Below, piece after piece: positions 38,871 through 50,882 of a stretch of DNA of 64,000 nucleotides. The DNA lies in NCBI GenBank assembly GCA_018340805.1, contig JACMZG010001863.1, positions 28,015,527 through 28,079,526 of the forward strand, written 5' to 3'. How positions within the stretch are numbered: the first letter of the stretch is position 1; every line of letters starts with the position of its first letter. The stretch is from Microvelia longipes. Its lineage: Eukaryota; Arthropoda; Insecta; Hemiptera; Veliidae. Below the pieces are notes generated by a model. That model was not told the origin of the DNA and ran no database searches. It saw nothing but the letters and a program-made list of their open reading frames with translations. The translations under genes and the position numbers were made by a program.

Positions 38871-39054
38871 TGAATAAGCGAATTTTCTTTTTATCAGATT
38901 TTACCATATTCAGTTGCAAAAATTGTATATGGTAATATGCCATGCTTTATTGTTGATTTTAAAGACATTTCTGTTCAAGCAGATAAATCAGTTTAAGTCC
39001 AGATGTCGTTTATAATTACTTTAAAGTTAATAAATTTAAATAATCAGGTAAGAG

Positions 39055-39620
39055 GTAACTTGGAACTTTTTCTCAGCACATCAAAGTCTCTACGCTCAAC
39101 CTCACTACTTTCCTACTTCTTCTTCCCACTACTTTTCTGGACTCGCTACGCTTGTCCTCAGATTATAAAAATCACCCGATGCATACTGTGACGCGTCTTC
39201 GAACTCGCTCGTCCTCAAAGAGTAAACAGATTCGTTTTATTTCCAGCGGTAACCCATACATTACTGGATCGCTCAACGCTGCTTTACTTTTATGATTCAA
39301 CAAAAATCGTAGATTGCTTGTCGTATCGTTTTGTTGATATTCTATGTTGTATTGTTGTTGATATTGTCGTATCGTATTGTTTAATACTTATCGTATTAAA
39401 ATAAAACTTAGTATACTAACATTTATTGAGTATACAAATCTCTATCAATAATATACTAGGAGCTCAGATGATAAAGGACACACAAACAGACAGACAACTT
39501 TGTGAAAATCTTAAAAATACCTAAAACTGATAATTCAGGAAAATCTCCGTTTTGAATTTTCATAGCAAATACAAACAAAAAATTTCCTATAAACCACGGT
39601 ATAAATAAGGAAAGTATAAA
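39055..39620 (-). mobile_element. Family B copy in reverse orientation
   Basis: On the minus strand, from 39620: the start ACTTTCCTTATTTATACCGT, AAACGGAGATTTTCC, TCAGTTTTAGGTATTTTTAA, TTGTCTGTCTGTTTGTGTGT, ATCATCTGAGCTCCTAG, and GTATACTAAGTTTTATTTTA. The 5S-like GAATCATAAAAGTAAAGCAG, CGTTGAGCGATCCAG, GGTTACCGCTGGAAATAAA (39300-39238), GACGAGCGAGTTCGAAGACG and GTCCAGAAAAGTAG follow. The CRE core is deleted. A short ATACGATA-type tandem expansion lies at 39318-39400. Confidence 0.82.
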
Positions 39621-40065
39621 AAAAATCCTATGTAAAACATCTTCTTTGAATAAATGATTCCATTACTTTTTTATATTTTCTCGCGGATGCAAAACCAATA
39701 ACAAGGACAGTAAGAGAGTTTTGCATGGTCAATTCTTATCTCTAAAAGTACTTGTAACTCCAAGGGTTAGTATTATATTCGTTCAACTCTAACTCTGATA
39801 TAAAACTTTAACTCCTTATTTTCTACTTTTTATTGAATTTTCTCGATAAAAGAAATAAGATGGAAATAAAATGATTTCGTAATCTAATATTTGTTTCTGC
39901 CATTATGTTTAACGAGACTTAGAGTGGGTGTCTTCTAGAACATAAGTTGAGCATGAATGAGTTTTAGTTACGTCTTATTTTTGATAACATGTAAAAATTT
40001 TTTAATCTCTTAATAAATATAAATCGATTTAATCCAAGAGGTTTGTAATAAAATACGTCTCTCTA

Positions 40066-40510
<445 letters not shown>

Positions 40511-43119
40511 TAAATAACATAATGTAAATACATTACGTCTTTTGACTATTCCATTTGAAAATTCGTTTTTGCCTGTAGTATGCCTTTTATATAAACTAGT
40601 AATACCACAAACTCATATAGGGTCCGCAAAGTGACCTTAGTGCTGACGCCGCTTTGCAAAATAATTCTCTATGTATAATAATAAATATAGTTAATATTTT
40701 TCAGTGTAATTTTCCACTGCTTATAGGTTTTTTCTGAATCATTCAACTTTTATGCCCAACTTTTCAATAGAAAAGAGTATAATAACTCTCAGACGTTTTT
40801 TAAACAGCTATTTTTAGCATCCATTTTGTACAAACTTTTCACAGAATATTTCAATTGTGCTTCCTACACCAAACTTTATTGATGTCAGCTGAAAATTAAT
40901 GTCCAAAAATCCTAAATAGATTCCCTTTGTTGAAATTTCATAATTTTATTTTTAAAGTTATTTCACAACCATGGCTAACTTCTTGTATTATAGTGTGTCC
41001 AAATTTTCGAAAATTTAACTTAAAATACAATAGTGATCAAATTAGTGTTTTGATTCTTAAATATAAACAAGTGTAAAATAATAAATTTATTCCATATGTC
41101 TTGTATTGTGATTGTGAGTAGTTTAAGTTATTTTTTGAATTAAGAAATATTTTGAAATTTAGTTATTAGATATTGTTTTTCTTTTTTGTTGATTCGTTCT
41201 CCTTGTAGATATAATTAATAAATTAAATACATTTTAAAACAATTTTAAATTGTTTTAAATTATGAACTTTATAATGACATATATTTTAAGTATCCATTAA
41301 ATATACAATTGCATTTTTATTACTCTTTAATGAATTATTTTTTTTTTGTATTTTGATTGAGTTTATTCAAGAAGATAAAATTAGTAAAATAGCTCTTGGT
41401 AAAAATAAAATGTGTACCCTACATTACTCTTATAAACAATAATTTAATTTTAATAAAAATTATTACATCAATTAAAAAGTAAAATAAAATAAATAGAAAT
41501 TATATAAATTCATTCCGGTTGCACCATCTATTGATTCGTAATTTAAAGTCCATAATTAATCAGCTTTTCGCAAAGTTTAATTTAAATCGTTTAAAATGAT
41601 TTATACCGAAGTATTCTACTTTGTTGAAAAATCGTGACCATGCTAAAAATCATTTGGTCGTGTGGTGTAGTAAATTTAGGAAACATTTTATAAAAGATTG
41701 CTTTCTAACTAGAGAATAGGAATTGATCATCGTACATTTTAAAATAATTTGATATTTCGTTATTTTTTGGTTGAATTTTATTATAATTTTAAAATGTATG
41801 TGATATAGAAGAAAAATGTTAATATAATAGGTATCATCATTGTGTTTGTATCAAAGGGAGCAAAGGGTAATAGGTTTTTCTTATAGTTGGTTGATCAATA
41901 CACATAGGTTAGCCAATTTATATTGATTGATATAAATACCAAAAGAAAATTATTCGTATTTTAAATTTATTTTTATGTTATATAATCTTTGAACTTATTT
42001 AATGATTCTAAGTATGTTACTTATACTAAAACCTATTAAATTTGTCACTTGTTATTATTATTAACATTTTCACCTAATTGTTAAATAATTTGGTTTATGT
42101 AACAATTTAAAGGAAGTTAAAATCCTTTTAACTTCCAAAATTTACTCAAAAAGTTTTACTAATTTTAAAAAAAATTAACACATAAAAATATCAATATAGA
42201 CTTACCAGTATAATAATATTTAATGTTAAAATATATAATATTAATTATTTACCTTTAAATTATTATTAATAATTTAAAAGTAATTTTAAATTTAAAATAA
42301 TTTAAATTTATTATTAATTATAGTTATTTATTACCAGTGATAAATTAATTATAAGTAACTAATTTACAAAAAGGTTTATTTTGTATCGTTTGTGTAATAT
42401 AGTCGTAAGTAAACCATTTATGTCTTTATTTTACTCGATAGATGATTTATTACAGTAATTAAGCCATATAAGGTACTCTTTGAGGAGATTTTGTTGTATT
42501 TGTGTACTTTTATGTAATGTGAATAATAATTATAAGTAATTTTAATGTATAATATTGTAATGAAAATTAAAAGCAATCACTACGATAAAATGTGGAAAAG
42601 TTTTTAGATAATAAAAACTTTTTGATAATATTAATAAAAAAAATTAAATAAACCAACGTAATCCTAAGCAAAACTTTAGTTAGAGCATTTTCTCAGAGAG
42701 AAATAAAAAATATTTATATTCATATTTACTATGATATTAATTATTTAACTATTTCCAATTTTTCATCTTTATTAGCCAATTTTTCCGAAAGTAAATTAGC
42801 TTAATAGAAACATTCAAAGGGAGACACATAGACTACATTCATATTCCCTTTAGAAGTTCGCTAAAATCTGTCATACATAATAAATAATGATTATAACAAG
42901 TTATTTAATATATTTTATCATTTAAGTGTGCTACATTTGCTAATTAAATAATTTATTTTATTAGAAACAAAACTTTTCCTTATACTTAAGGTATTAGAAA
43001 AAGAATAGTAAAAATCATATGTATATTCTAAGAGGGTTAAATAAATGTATTGAAAGAATTAGAGTTGTTGGAATTCTTTGATGTATTATTAAACATATTT
43101 GAAGGAAAACAAATATTTA
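40511..43119. other. AT-rich DNA without recognised gene
   Basis: No exon, RNA gene or named repeat. 42240-42310 is a dense series of ATTATTAATAATTTAA palindromes. Confidence 0.4.
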
Positions 43120-43360
43120 AAAAAGGAATCAAGGAGCATGTTATGTTAAGGACGGGACATGCTTAAAATAAATGTCTTCTTTTAAAATGTATAGAAAAGG
43201 GATCAAAGAAAATCTTTCTCTATCTTTTTTTTTAAAAATACTGCAAAAGATTTAAATACAAAGAAGTATGAAAAGTATTTGAAGATATCAAAATATAAAA
43301 TTTAAAATGCAAGGAGTCTGATGAAACGGGACATGCGGAAAATTAATGTCCTCTTTAAAA
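43120..43360. repeat. Diverged direct repeat, two units
   Basis: CAAGGAGCATGTTATG..GACGGGACATGCTTAAAATA, then AATGTCTTCTTTT at about 43130-43181 recurs as CAAGGAGTCTGATGAAACGG, GACATGCGGAAAATTAATGT, CCTCTTT at 43311-43360. The spacing is about 180 bp. No function recognised. Confidence 0.55.
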
Positions 43361-44361
43361 AAAGAGAAAATTGCTCTTTCGTCTTTAAATAAAATCTTTT
43401 GAATCTGCTTAATTTTTTTAGAGGAACGCTGTGAAATAGTTATTTCAGAACCTGAAATACATAGCTGAAATCCGTTTTTTCATTACGAGGAAAAAATAAT
43501 TTTCATTAAACCTATACTATATTGAAAACTCCTTCACCTCCTAAGATGTATTTTTAAATCCCAGGAATCTTAAGTCAACACTTAAATAGTTAGTTATAAA
43601 AAATACCGCAAAATCAAAACTCTGCCACTTTAGCGCTGCCACAACGTTAAAAAATCTTTTGGTTAATAAAACAACAGCATCAACATTTTTTATCGCTAAT
43701 ACTAATAAAATAGTAAAATACTAAATATAAATACATGCATTTTTCTACCACACATATTAATTAAATAGTATAAAAAGAAGAAGATGAAACAATAATTTCA
43801 TTTGTTATCACTTATGAGAATTGTTTTTAAAATATTTAAGTTTTTAAAGTCTTTAAAAATCAGTTTATTTATTTGTTTTTAGTTGCCTTCTACCTCTGAT
43901 AAAAGCATACGCGCTACACGACTGTGATGTGTTTTTTCTTAACCTTAATATAATGTTTCTATAACTTTCTAGCTTCGCTCGACTGTAAATATTATTGCTG
44001 CTGTTAAGAAAACCTTCACTTCACAGCCTAGTAGCATAATATACTATTTTATGTGTATCATATATTTTTTAATGATTCTTATTTTTTTATTTTCCAATTA
44101 CTTATAACAGTGATATGTTAATTGATTTTTTTTAAGTAATATTATTGTTAAATATGGATTTTTCATTGGAATCACATTATTACTGCGTAAATATATACTT
44201 CGTATTAATTAATTAAACTAAATTAATACCAAGAAATTTACTTTGAAATTGTAAAAATTTCGCAGATTTTTTTTTTTAAAAAGGTACTCAAATTGAATTA
44301 CAAAAATTACTTTTTTTATTATATTTTTGGTTTTAAATTTAAAAATGTAATTAGGACGTAC

Positions 44362-44379
44362 CTGCATGGATATGTCCAT
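44362..44379 (-). CDS. Candidate first coding exon (MDISMQ) of the minus-strand secreted protein
   Basis: On the minus strand, ATG GAC ATA TCC ATG CAG runs straight into a donor GTACGTCC. Six codons end in phase 0, the phase required by the exon at 9731-9396. Joined, MDISMQ supplies a Met and short polar n-region to the hydrophobic VWLGLTCLIWGVSC, giving a standard-looking secretory signal peptide of about 20 residues. About 290 nt of GC-richer 5' leader and a TATA box lie upstream. The implied intron is about 34.6 kb and full of repeats, long but not unusual in repeat-rich insects. Pairing of the two exons is inference; an unrelated 5' exon is the alternative. Confidence 0.5.
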
Positions 44380-44670
44380 AGCACTGTGTTGTTGGTTTGA
44401 TGGTATTCACTAAACTGATGTATAGAGTACCGTTGAAGTGGTACTTCTCTAGCGTATACCTCCTCTACTCGATACCGCTAGCAGCCTTTCTTTTTCTATC
44501 TCACTCTAACATTCCACTAAACTATCTTTATGATACCCTTCAAAAATTAAAAAAGAACACCCCCTCCCTTCTTAGTTATATTAAAATGATTATGACTTCC
44601 TGTGAAGGTACCCTTCGTATTGGTTAGTGGGAGTATTCCCACTCAGGCGGTACTTACACCCCCTGTTACC
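44380..44670 (-). other. Candidate 5' UTR of the minus-strand gene
   Basis: This stretch is GC-richer than its surroundings and unique in the window. It has no ATG-initiated long frame on the minus strand. It includes a short palindrome GTGGGAGTATTCCCAC (44628-44643). The plus-strand 76-codon frame over it (44397-44627) is best read as an antisense shadow. The leader start is placed by the TATA box spacing only. Confidence 0.35.
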
Positions 44671-44693
44671 CTTTCGCTTTTACTTACTGACTG

Positions 44694-44700
44694 TTTTATA
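44694..44700 (-). promoter_or_regulatory. TATA box candidate (TATAAAA)
   Basis: GGCTATAAAACAGTC on the minus strand places transcription start near 44670, about 290 nt before the MDISMQ start codon. In DNA this AT-rich, TATAAA alone is weak evidence; its value comes from the position ahead of a GC-richer leader and spliced start codon. Confidence 0.35.
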
Positions 44701-44704
44701 GCCA

Positions 44705-46033
44705 GTCCTATTTTTTAAATAATGCGTTTATACTTTTAAATGCTCTATAACTCATTATGGCTCAAGTTCTATTTTAATTTATTGCGAAACAGTCATAAAA
44801 TAAATATATGATGCCAAATTACCAAGTACTCCTTTCGTTGCGTTATAAAATATTTTATAGTCTGCTTTATTAACTATTTATTCTTACTCGAATATACTTA
44901 TTTGCTTACATTACATTTAAAATTATACGTTTTATAGTTTTAGTGAAAATTCCATTGCCTTAAGGGTTTATACTAATAATGGGTAGTAGACTACACAAGT
45001 GCTATATTCTATTTTTATTCTACACATTTTAAGTCTTGATTCAACTTTATATTTTTTGTTTTAACAATGCTAGTTATAGTCACCTGAAAGGGGGGGGGGG
45101 GTTTGCTTTGCATGAGCATAAAGCGAAATCCCAAAAGTCGTAAAATTTCGATATTTGTTATGACAATTTGTTAATTTTATCATCATTTGTGAACGTTGAT
45201 TGAAAACATTTTCTTTTAGTTTTTCTTTTTGATAATTTATTATACATTTCTTTTACTTTTGCCTATTAAATTCAAAGTGACATAAGTACATAATTTTACT
45301 GTTTTTGTGACATAAATTCATTAAATACATTTTTAAATAAAGCAGAGCGCCGAGATTTTTGACTGTAATGTTACATTATAGACTTTGGCACATTTTTTAT
45401 TAATTGAAAATAAAACAGAAATTATGGTGCGCTGTGCCATCTTCTGATTTCCCAATGCAAGTCATAAAGCTTATAAGTACTTGTTTCAAGTAAACATTTG
45501 TAAAAAGATGGGAGGGAGCGCTAGTTGTCTGTCAAAGGTAGATAAAGAGGGAAGTCTGCTATATTGCCGTATAGAGTTATGTTATCTGTGGTTGATACGA
45601 CCACTTCATGTAACCGAAATAGCTTTGGTAAATAACCGAAATAATTACGGAACGGGATGTATACAAAAAAAACTTGAGAGTGTGGTTTCGTTTTCTGAAT
45701 CCTTGTTTCAGTGATTTAACACCATATTAAATATATGTATGGGAGGGTCAAGCAAAAATTGGCTTTTAGGCTAGAAATCAAGCATTTCCTAGGAAATCTA
45801 TCAGCTTGTGGACCCCAGCGCTAGATTGTTTTATAACTCGATACTTACTTAAAAAAAAGAAAATATCTGCTATTTTGAAAGTTAAAATGTAGTTCTTGAG
45901 CCTTTGATTTAACTTCTGGCGAACCCTTGAAAGTTTTTGAGATTTTTATTTCATTCATTTATTTAAATATTTATTGTGACTGCAATAAATGTGTATGTAG
46001 TAATAGATCTAAAATTAATTTTGTCTTGTAAGT
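44705..46033. other. AT-rich DNA with a family A core trace
   Basis: TGGTTGATACGACCACTTCA, then TGTAACCGAAATAGC (45591-45625) resembles the GTCGATACGACCACTTTAAG..TACCAAAAAGTCG part of the foldback arm at 48150. A run of 12 G lies at 45090-45101. The 77-codon frame at 45481-45714 crosses the repeat trace and lacks a family match. Confidence 0.4.
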
Positions 46034-46066
46034 TATGACAAAAGTAACAGTCCAGCGACTGCACTC
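46034..46066 (-). repeat. Dispersed repeat fragment, second copy
   Basis: The complement reads AGTGCAGTCGCTGGACTGTT, ACTTTTGTCATAACTTAC, matching 33846-33877. Flanks show no further similarity. A C-run of about 10 lies at 46160-46169. Confidence 0.55.
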
Positions 46067-47268
46067 TCTGGTTTATAGGAAACTCAATAAATATTGATAA
46101 CTTGATAAATATGTTAAGAAAGTTGAAAATCGCACATAAGGATCAAGCACATAGCAGACCCCCCCCCCTCCAAATGTTACAGCCAGGACGTGTCTTCGCG
46201 CCTAATAGCGGTCGCAGTAATTTTTTACTTGACTCATGACCCAATTTTTAGATCAAACGAAAAAACTTTGTAGTGCAATATAATTAAAATATAATCCATT
46301 TTTTCATGTTTTTTAAAGCAGGTTAAAATATAATTAAAAAAATTTTTTCATTGTATGGAAAATTTGTTTCATTTTATGAAAGGTGGGTTACACCTTTCAT
46401 TTGTTCTATCTACTTTATCTATTTAGCGATTTCAGTACAATAGACGTATAATTCTCTATCCCCAACTTGTATCTCAATTAAAATATAAAGAAGCAATATT
46501 TTGTGTGCTTGTATTTATTTATACTTTACATTGTCAATTTTTCGTACATAGTAAATTGAAACAAAAATACTACTTAATACATTTGTTTCTATATTCTTTA
46601 CACTTTAAAATTTATTCTTTGTTACAAAGAGATTATTATCTTTTTTTTAAAAAAAAAAGAATATAATAGCACACCTATTATATTAGAAAGGGGAAAAATA
46701 ATATTAAAATAGATAAACAAATAGAAATCTAGTTTCAGATAAGAAGTACATGTGTAATTCTAGGTACACTTTTTAAAACATTTTTTTAAACCTAATAAAC
46801 TGCTTTAAGTTATAAACTTTAACAGATAATATAATTAGTGAGTCAGTAATTCAATAGGCATTTAAAAAAATATTTAAATGCTTGTGCTTTAAGATTATTA
46901 TCTAATTAATCCTTTTTTTCTTTCTTTAAATAGGTTATATTTAATTGTTTTGAAAATGTATCTAGGTTATAAAGATAAACCCTTTTTATAAAAATAATAA
47001 GGTTATTTTTCTGATTAGTAAGATAAAGTAAGAGAAGTTGTTAAAAAAGTTATTATGCATGAGAGTTGTGCTAAAAAAGGAATCTGTTCTGTCAATAGAG
47101 TATAGCACTTTTTATATCTGTATATTTCTATATTAGCCATTTATGCAGCAAAGGAGTAAAGAATGTTTTCCCTGAGCAGTATTTTATTTTAGCGAATTTC
47201 TTTGAAAAAAATCTGTTTCACAGGGTCCCTGTTTACGAAACATAACGTTAAAAACTGGATATTTATGA
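46067..47268. other. AT-rich DNA without recognised gene
   Basis: AGCGAATTTCTTTGAAAAAAA at 47193-47213 resembles a family A/C terminus but no more of the element is visible. Confidence 0.4.
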
Positions 47269-47271
47269 TAT

Positions 47272-47302
<31 letters not shown>

Positions 47303-47315
47303 ATTATATATTATA

Positions 47316-47360
<45 letters not shown>

Positions 47361-47395
47361 TATTATATATATATATATATATAAATATATTATAA
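47269..47395. repeat. Interrupted (TA)n array
   Basis: TA repeats with AATA/TATTATA interruptions, directly beside the Penelope-like end. Confidence 0.9.
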
Positions 47396-47412
47396 TATTA
47401 TTATTAAAAAGT

Positions 47413-47545
47413 TATATTTACCGCAAGTTGAAGAAGCAATCGAAGAATCAACCCGTCGATACTTGCTGTTGGATATAAAATATCCTGGACCGGTTTCGGC
47501 ATAACGCCATCATCAGGCAGGCGGGGCAACACTCGAGCTCTCAAC
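47413..47545 (-). mobile_element. Penelope-like element end with hammerhead-like motif
   Basis: On the minus strand: GCTCGAGTGTTGCCCCGCC, CTGATGATGGCGTTATGCC, GAAACCGGTCCAGGATAT, CCAACAGCAAGTATCGACGG, GATTCTTCGATTGCTTCTTC. CTGATGA (47516-47510), a GGC/GCC stem, GAAA (47497-47494), GTC (47490-47488) and a CCTG/CAGG helix flanking the site make a hammerhead-like fold, with an extra U after CTGATGA and a bulged C in helix I. It is a better-preserved copy of the 27117-27240 sequence and is followed by a (TA)n array. Confidence 0.7.
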
Positions 47546-47780
47546 TATAAAGTTAAATCAGTGATTAACTCTTAGTCTCAATGAGCACGACGAGCCTCTG
47601 ATCTTCAGAGGGAAAAACGATCTTCGTATTTTGGGAAACGTTTTAGTTGTTTTAGCGAATTTCCTTTGGGATAAAATTCGCCTAATGGGATAGGCGTCAT
47701 GGCGGAATTCGAACCTCGGACCACGACACAAAATCCGTTTCAAGGTCCTAATGACGAAAAAATAGTTTCGCGAGACTTTA

Positions 47781-47785
<5 letters not shown>

Positions 47786-47820
<35 letters not shown>

Positions 47821-47885
47821 TATATATATATATATTATATATATATTAATATTATATAATATATATATACATATATATATATATT
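47786..47885. repeat. Interrupted (TA)n in left arm of foldback
   Basis: TA repeats with TATTATA interruptions. The mirror tract is at 50780-50882, so the microsatellite is part of the element architecture rather than an independent locus. Confidence 0.9.
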
Positions 47886-48011
47886 TGTATTTCTACACTT
47901 TCTTGTAAACACTCTACTCTATCTTTCGAACGGATTAATATTTTTTAACCAAACTTGGTACAAAAATCAATCTTTGGGAGGACACGAACCCTATTGAAAA
48001 CCAGGTTTTGG

Positions 48012-48019
48012 TGACGTCA
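48012..48019. promoter_or_regulatory. CRE-like palindrome TGACGTCA in foldback left arm
   Basis: GGTGACGTCATTAACCCCC contains the perfect CREB/ATF consensus palindrome. The same octamer with the adjacent TTAACCC occurs at 13765, 29198, 40343 and (inverted) 50649. At 52317 and 59074 it occurs with other flanks. Binding is not shown by sequence alone. Confidence 0.5.
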
Positions 48020-48327
48020 TTAACCCCCGTTTGCTGAGTCAGCGAAATTTTTCAAAAATCGGCAAAATTCAGGGTTAATATTTTTTGCCGCGAAAAAGGT
48101 CAATATTTATGTTTTTGAGACGCTGAATCGAATGAAACCGGTCCGAAGTCGATACGACCACTTTAAGTTACCAAAAAGTCGAAAAAAACCACAAAAATTA
48201 TAGAAAACCAAAATTACGGTCGTTAAAAATTAAATTTTCGAGTAGGGTGTCGTTTTCAATGTTTTTTGGGCCTCTGAGTTGAATGCCAGTGGTCCGGAGT
48301 CAATACGACCACTCAAACTCAGGGTAC

Positions 48328-48344
48328 CTGGGTTCACATCCTGG
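48328..48344 (+). other. tRNA T-arm-like module, first copy
   Basis: CTGGG TTCACAT CCTGG forms a 5-bp stem (with wobbles) and 7-nt loop like a tRNA T-arm, with the B-box GGTTCACATCC. Upstream, GCCAGTGGTCCGGAGTC is A-box-like. The acceptor partner is missing. The mirrored copy is at about 50177-50194. Confidence 0.5.
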
Positions 48345-48408
48345 AAGGGTCGATAATTTTTTATCGTTTTTTTTTACTTAATATAAGTTTACAACTAGAA
48401 AATAATTC

Positions 48409-48495
48409 TGGCGCGGTGGTCTGCATGTCGGGCGAATTTCCTTTAGATGCGAAACTCAAACCCAGAGTACCTGGGTTCAAATCCTAGTAGGGACA
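48409..48495 (+). other. tRNA-like pol III promoter module
   Basis: An A-box-like TGGCGCGGTGG (48409-48419) and a B-box GGTTCAAATCC (48474-48484) are about 55 nt apart. The latter sits in a perfect T-arm (CTGGG TTCAAAT CCTAG, 48471-48487, one G-U pair). The 3' AGGGACA resembles an acceptor strand, but no matching 5' strand is present, so this is a tRNA-derived SINE-type head, not a tRNA gene. The mirrored copy in the right arm runs from about 50026 to 50118. Confidence 0.65.
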
Positions 48496-48635
48496 AATAA
48501 TTTTTTATCGTTTTTTACTAATATAAGTTTACAACTAAAAATAATGGCGCGGTGGCCGCATTCCGGGCGAATTTCCTTTGGATACGTGTTTCCGTGCTTT
48601 TTACATTATATAAGTTTCAACTACTAAATAATAAT

Positions 48636-49136
48636 TCCGGCGCGGTGGTCCGCTGTCGGGCGAATTTCATTTAGAATGCGTGTTTCCGTGCTAAACAACC
48701 TATTTCTTGCTTATGCAAGAACATGCCCATTGCGTGGTTCCGGTTCATGCTTTAGAACCTAAGCAGTTACTCAATTGTCAAGCACTGCTCGTAACTCATT
48801 TTGTCTGTTATTTTCCAAAGGAAAGCGCTAAACCTTTAAGATAACTGACTAAGCTTAAAGATAAGTAACTAAGCTTTAACTAGTGCAAATAATAGTGCGT
48901 ACTTCTAATTTTTAGAGGCATAGTTTTGTAACTGGATGATTATGCATTCCTTTGGAAATAACAGACAAAATGAGTTACGAGCAGTGCTTGACAATTGAGT
49001 AACTGCTTAGGTTCTAAAGCATGAACCGGAACCACGCAATGGGCATGGTTCTTGCATAAGCAAGAAATAGGTTGTTTAGCACGGAAACACGCATTCTAAA
49101 TGAAATTCGCCCGACAGCGGACCACCGCGCCGGAAT
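48636..49136. repeat. About 500-bp palindrome, copy 1
   Basis: Arms start CCGGCGCGGTGGTCCGCTGT and end in the complement of the same. Inside are AACCTATTTCTTGCTTATGC, GCCCATTGCGTGGTTCCGGT, TAAGCAGTTACTCAATTGTC and AACTCATTTTGTCTGTTATT, each mirrored. A non-palindromic centre of about 130-150 bp (48825-48945) separates the arms. The arms are almost identical, which would allow cruciform or hairpin formation. Confidence 0.93.
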
Positions 49137-49280
49137 TAAGTCTATAAAGGAGATTTACAAAATAACAATATCGGCAATTATTGGATTTAAGTACGTATCA
49201 AAATATTGAATAGATACACTTAAATATTATAAACATTTTTTTATTAATAATAAAAGAAATGTATAAATAGTAAAAAATTC

Positions 49281-49330
49281 TGGCGCGGTGGTCCGCATGT
49301 CGGGCGAATTTCCTTTGGATGCGTGTTTCC
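49281..49330 (+). other. A-box-like tRNA head, solo
   Basis: ATTCTGGCGCGGTGGTCCGC, ATGTCGGGCGAATTTCCTTT, then GGATGCGTGTTTCCGTGC is the 5' half of the tRNA-like module without the B-box half. It is one of nine such heads (plus: 48409, 48541, 48636, 49281, 49376; minus: near 49135, 49878, 49974, 50115). Confidence 0.6.
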
Positions 49331-49371
49331 GTGCTTTTTACATTATATAAGTTTACAACTAGTAAATAAAT

Positions 49372-49880
49372 AATTCCGGCGCGGTGGTCCGCTGTCGGGC
49401 GAATTTCATTTAGAATGCGTGTTTCCGTGCTAAACACCCATTTCTTGCTTATGCAAGAACCATGCCCATTGCGTGGTTCCGGTTCATGCTTTAGAACCTA
49501 AGCAGTTACTCAATTTGTCAAGCACTGCTCGTAACTCATTTTGTCTGTATTTTCCAAAGGAAATGCGCATATCATCCAGTTGTACAAAACTATGCCTCTA
49601 AAATTAGAAGTACGCACTATTATTTGCACTAGTTTAAAGCTTAGTTACTTATCTTTAAGCTTAGTCAGTTATCTTTAAAGGTTTAGCGCATTTCCTTTGG
49701 AAAATACAGACAAAATGAGTTACGAGCAGTGCTTGACAATTGAGTAACTGCTTAGGTTCTAAAGCATGAACCGGAACCACGCAATGGGCATGGTTCTTGC
49801 ATAAGCAAGAAATGGGTTGTTTAGCACGGAAACACGCATTCTAAATGAAATTCGCCCGACAGCGGACCACCGCGCCGGAA
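49372..49880. repeat. About 500-bp palindrome, copy 2, inverted centre
   Basis: The arms are the same as in copy 1. The central non-palindromic segment (49562-49695: CATATCATCCAGTTGTACAA, CTATGCCTCTAAAATTAGAA, CACTAGTTTAAAGCTTAGTT) is the complement of the copy 1 centre. The two palindromes are therefore opposed copies of one unit. Confidence 0.93.
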
Positions 49881-50648
49881 ATTTATTTTACTAGTTGTAA
49901 ACTTATATAATGTAAAAGCACGGAAACACGCATCCAAAGGAAATTCGCCCGACATGCGGACCACCGCGCCAGAATTATTTTTAGTTGTAAACTTATATTT
50001 GGTAAAAAAACGATAAAAAATTATTGTCCCTACTAGGATTTGAACCCAGGTACTCTGGGTTTGAGAGCTCGCATCCAAAGGAAATTCGCCCGACATGCGG
50101 ACTACCGCGCCAGAATTATTTTCTAGTTGTAAACTTATATTTAGTAAAAAAAAACGATAAAAAATTATTGACTCTTCCAGGATGTGAACCCAGGTACCCT
50201 GAGTTTGAGTGGTCATGACTCGGACCAACTGCCATTCAACTCAGAGGCCCAAAAAAACATTGAAAAGGACACCCTACTCGAAATTTAATTTCAACGACCG
50301 TAATGTTGGTTTTCTATATTTTTTGTGGTTTTTTCGACTTTTTGGTAACTTAAAGTGGTCGTATCGTCTTCGGACCGGTTTCATTCGATTCAGCGCCCAA
50401 AATTACATAGAAAACGACACCTACTCGAAATTTATTTTTTATCGACCTAAATTTTGGTTTTTGGTAATTTACAATGGTTTTTTCGATTTTTAGGTCACTT
50501 AGAGTGGTCGTATCGACTTCGGACTGGTTTTCATTCGATTCAGCGTCTCAAAAAACATAAATATTGACCTTTTTCCGCGGCAAAAAAATATTAACCCTGA
50601 ATTTTGCTGATTTTTTGAAAATTTCGCTGACTCAGCAAACCGGGTTAA

Positions 50649-50656
50649 TGACGTCA
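50649..50656. promoter_or_regulatory. CRE-like palindrome TGACGTCA in foldback right arm
   Basis: GGGTTAATGACGTCACCAA mirrors 48012-48019. It is preserved exactly in both arms although the neighbouring sequence has diverged by several substitutions. Confidence 0.5.
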
Positions 50657-50779
50657 CCAAAACCTGGTTTTCAATAGGGTTCGTGCCCTCCCGAAGGTTG
50701 ATTTTTGCACCAAGTTTGGTTAAAAATATTAATCCGTTCGAAAGATAGAGTGTTTACAAGAAAGTGTCTAAAATACATA

Positions 50780-50817
50780 TATATATATATATATAATATA
50801 ATATATATATATAATAT

Positions 50818-50882
<65 letters not shown>
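50780..50882. repeat. (TA)n in right arm of foldback
   Basis: A mirror of the 47786-47885 tract, directly followed by AAAAGTCTCGCGAAAATTTT. Confidence 0.9.

Noticed and set aside
44397..44627. 76-codon plus frame with hydrophobic start
   Set aside because: Lies antisense to the candidate 5' leader, has no promoter or homology, and its composition is explained by pyrimidine-rich leader complement.
48409..48495. Possible tRNA gene
   Set aside because: A- and B-boxes and a T-arm are present but no acceptor stem or clear anticodon arm; called a tRNA-derived module instead.
49821..50228. 135-codon minus frame, the longest in the window
   Set aside because: It is a translation of tandem tRNA-like heads in the foldback (the GAVVRMSGEFPLDA unit recurs) and crosses a B-box, so it is a repeat shadow.
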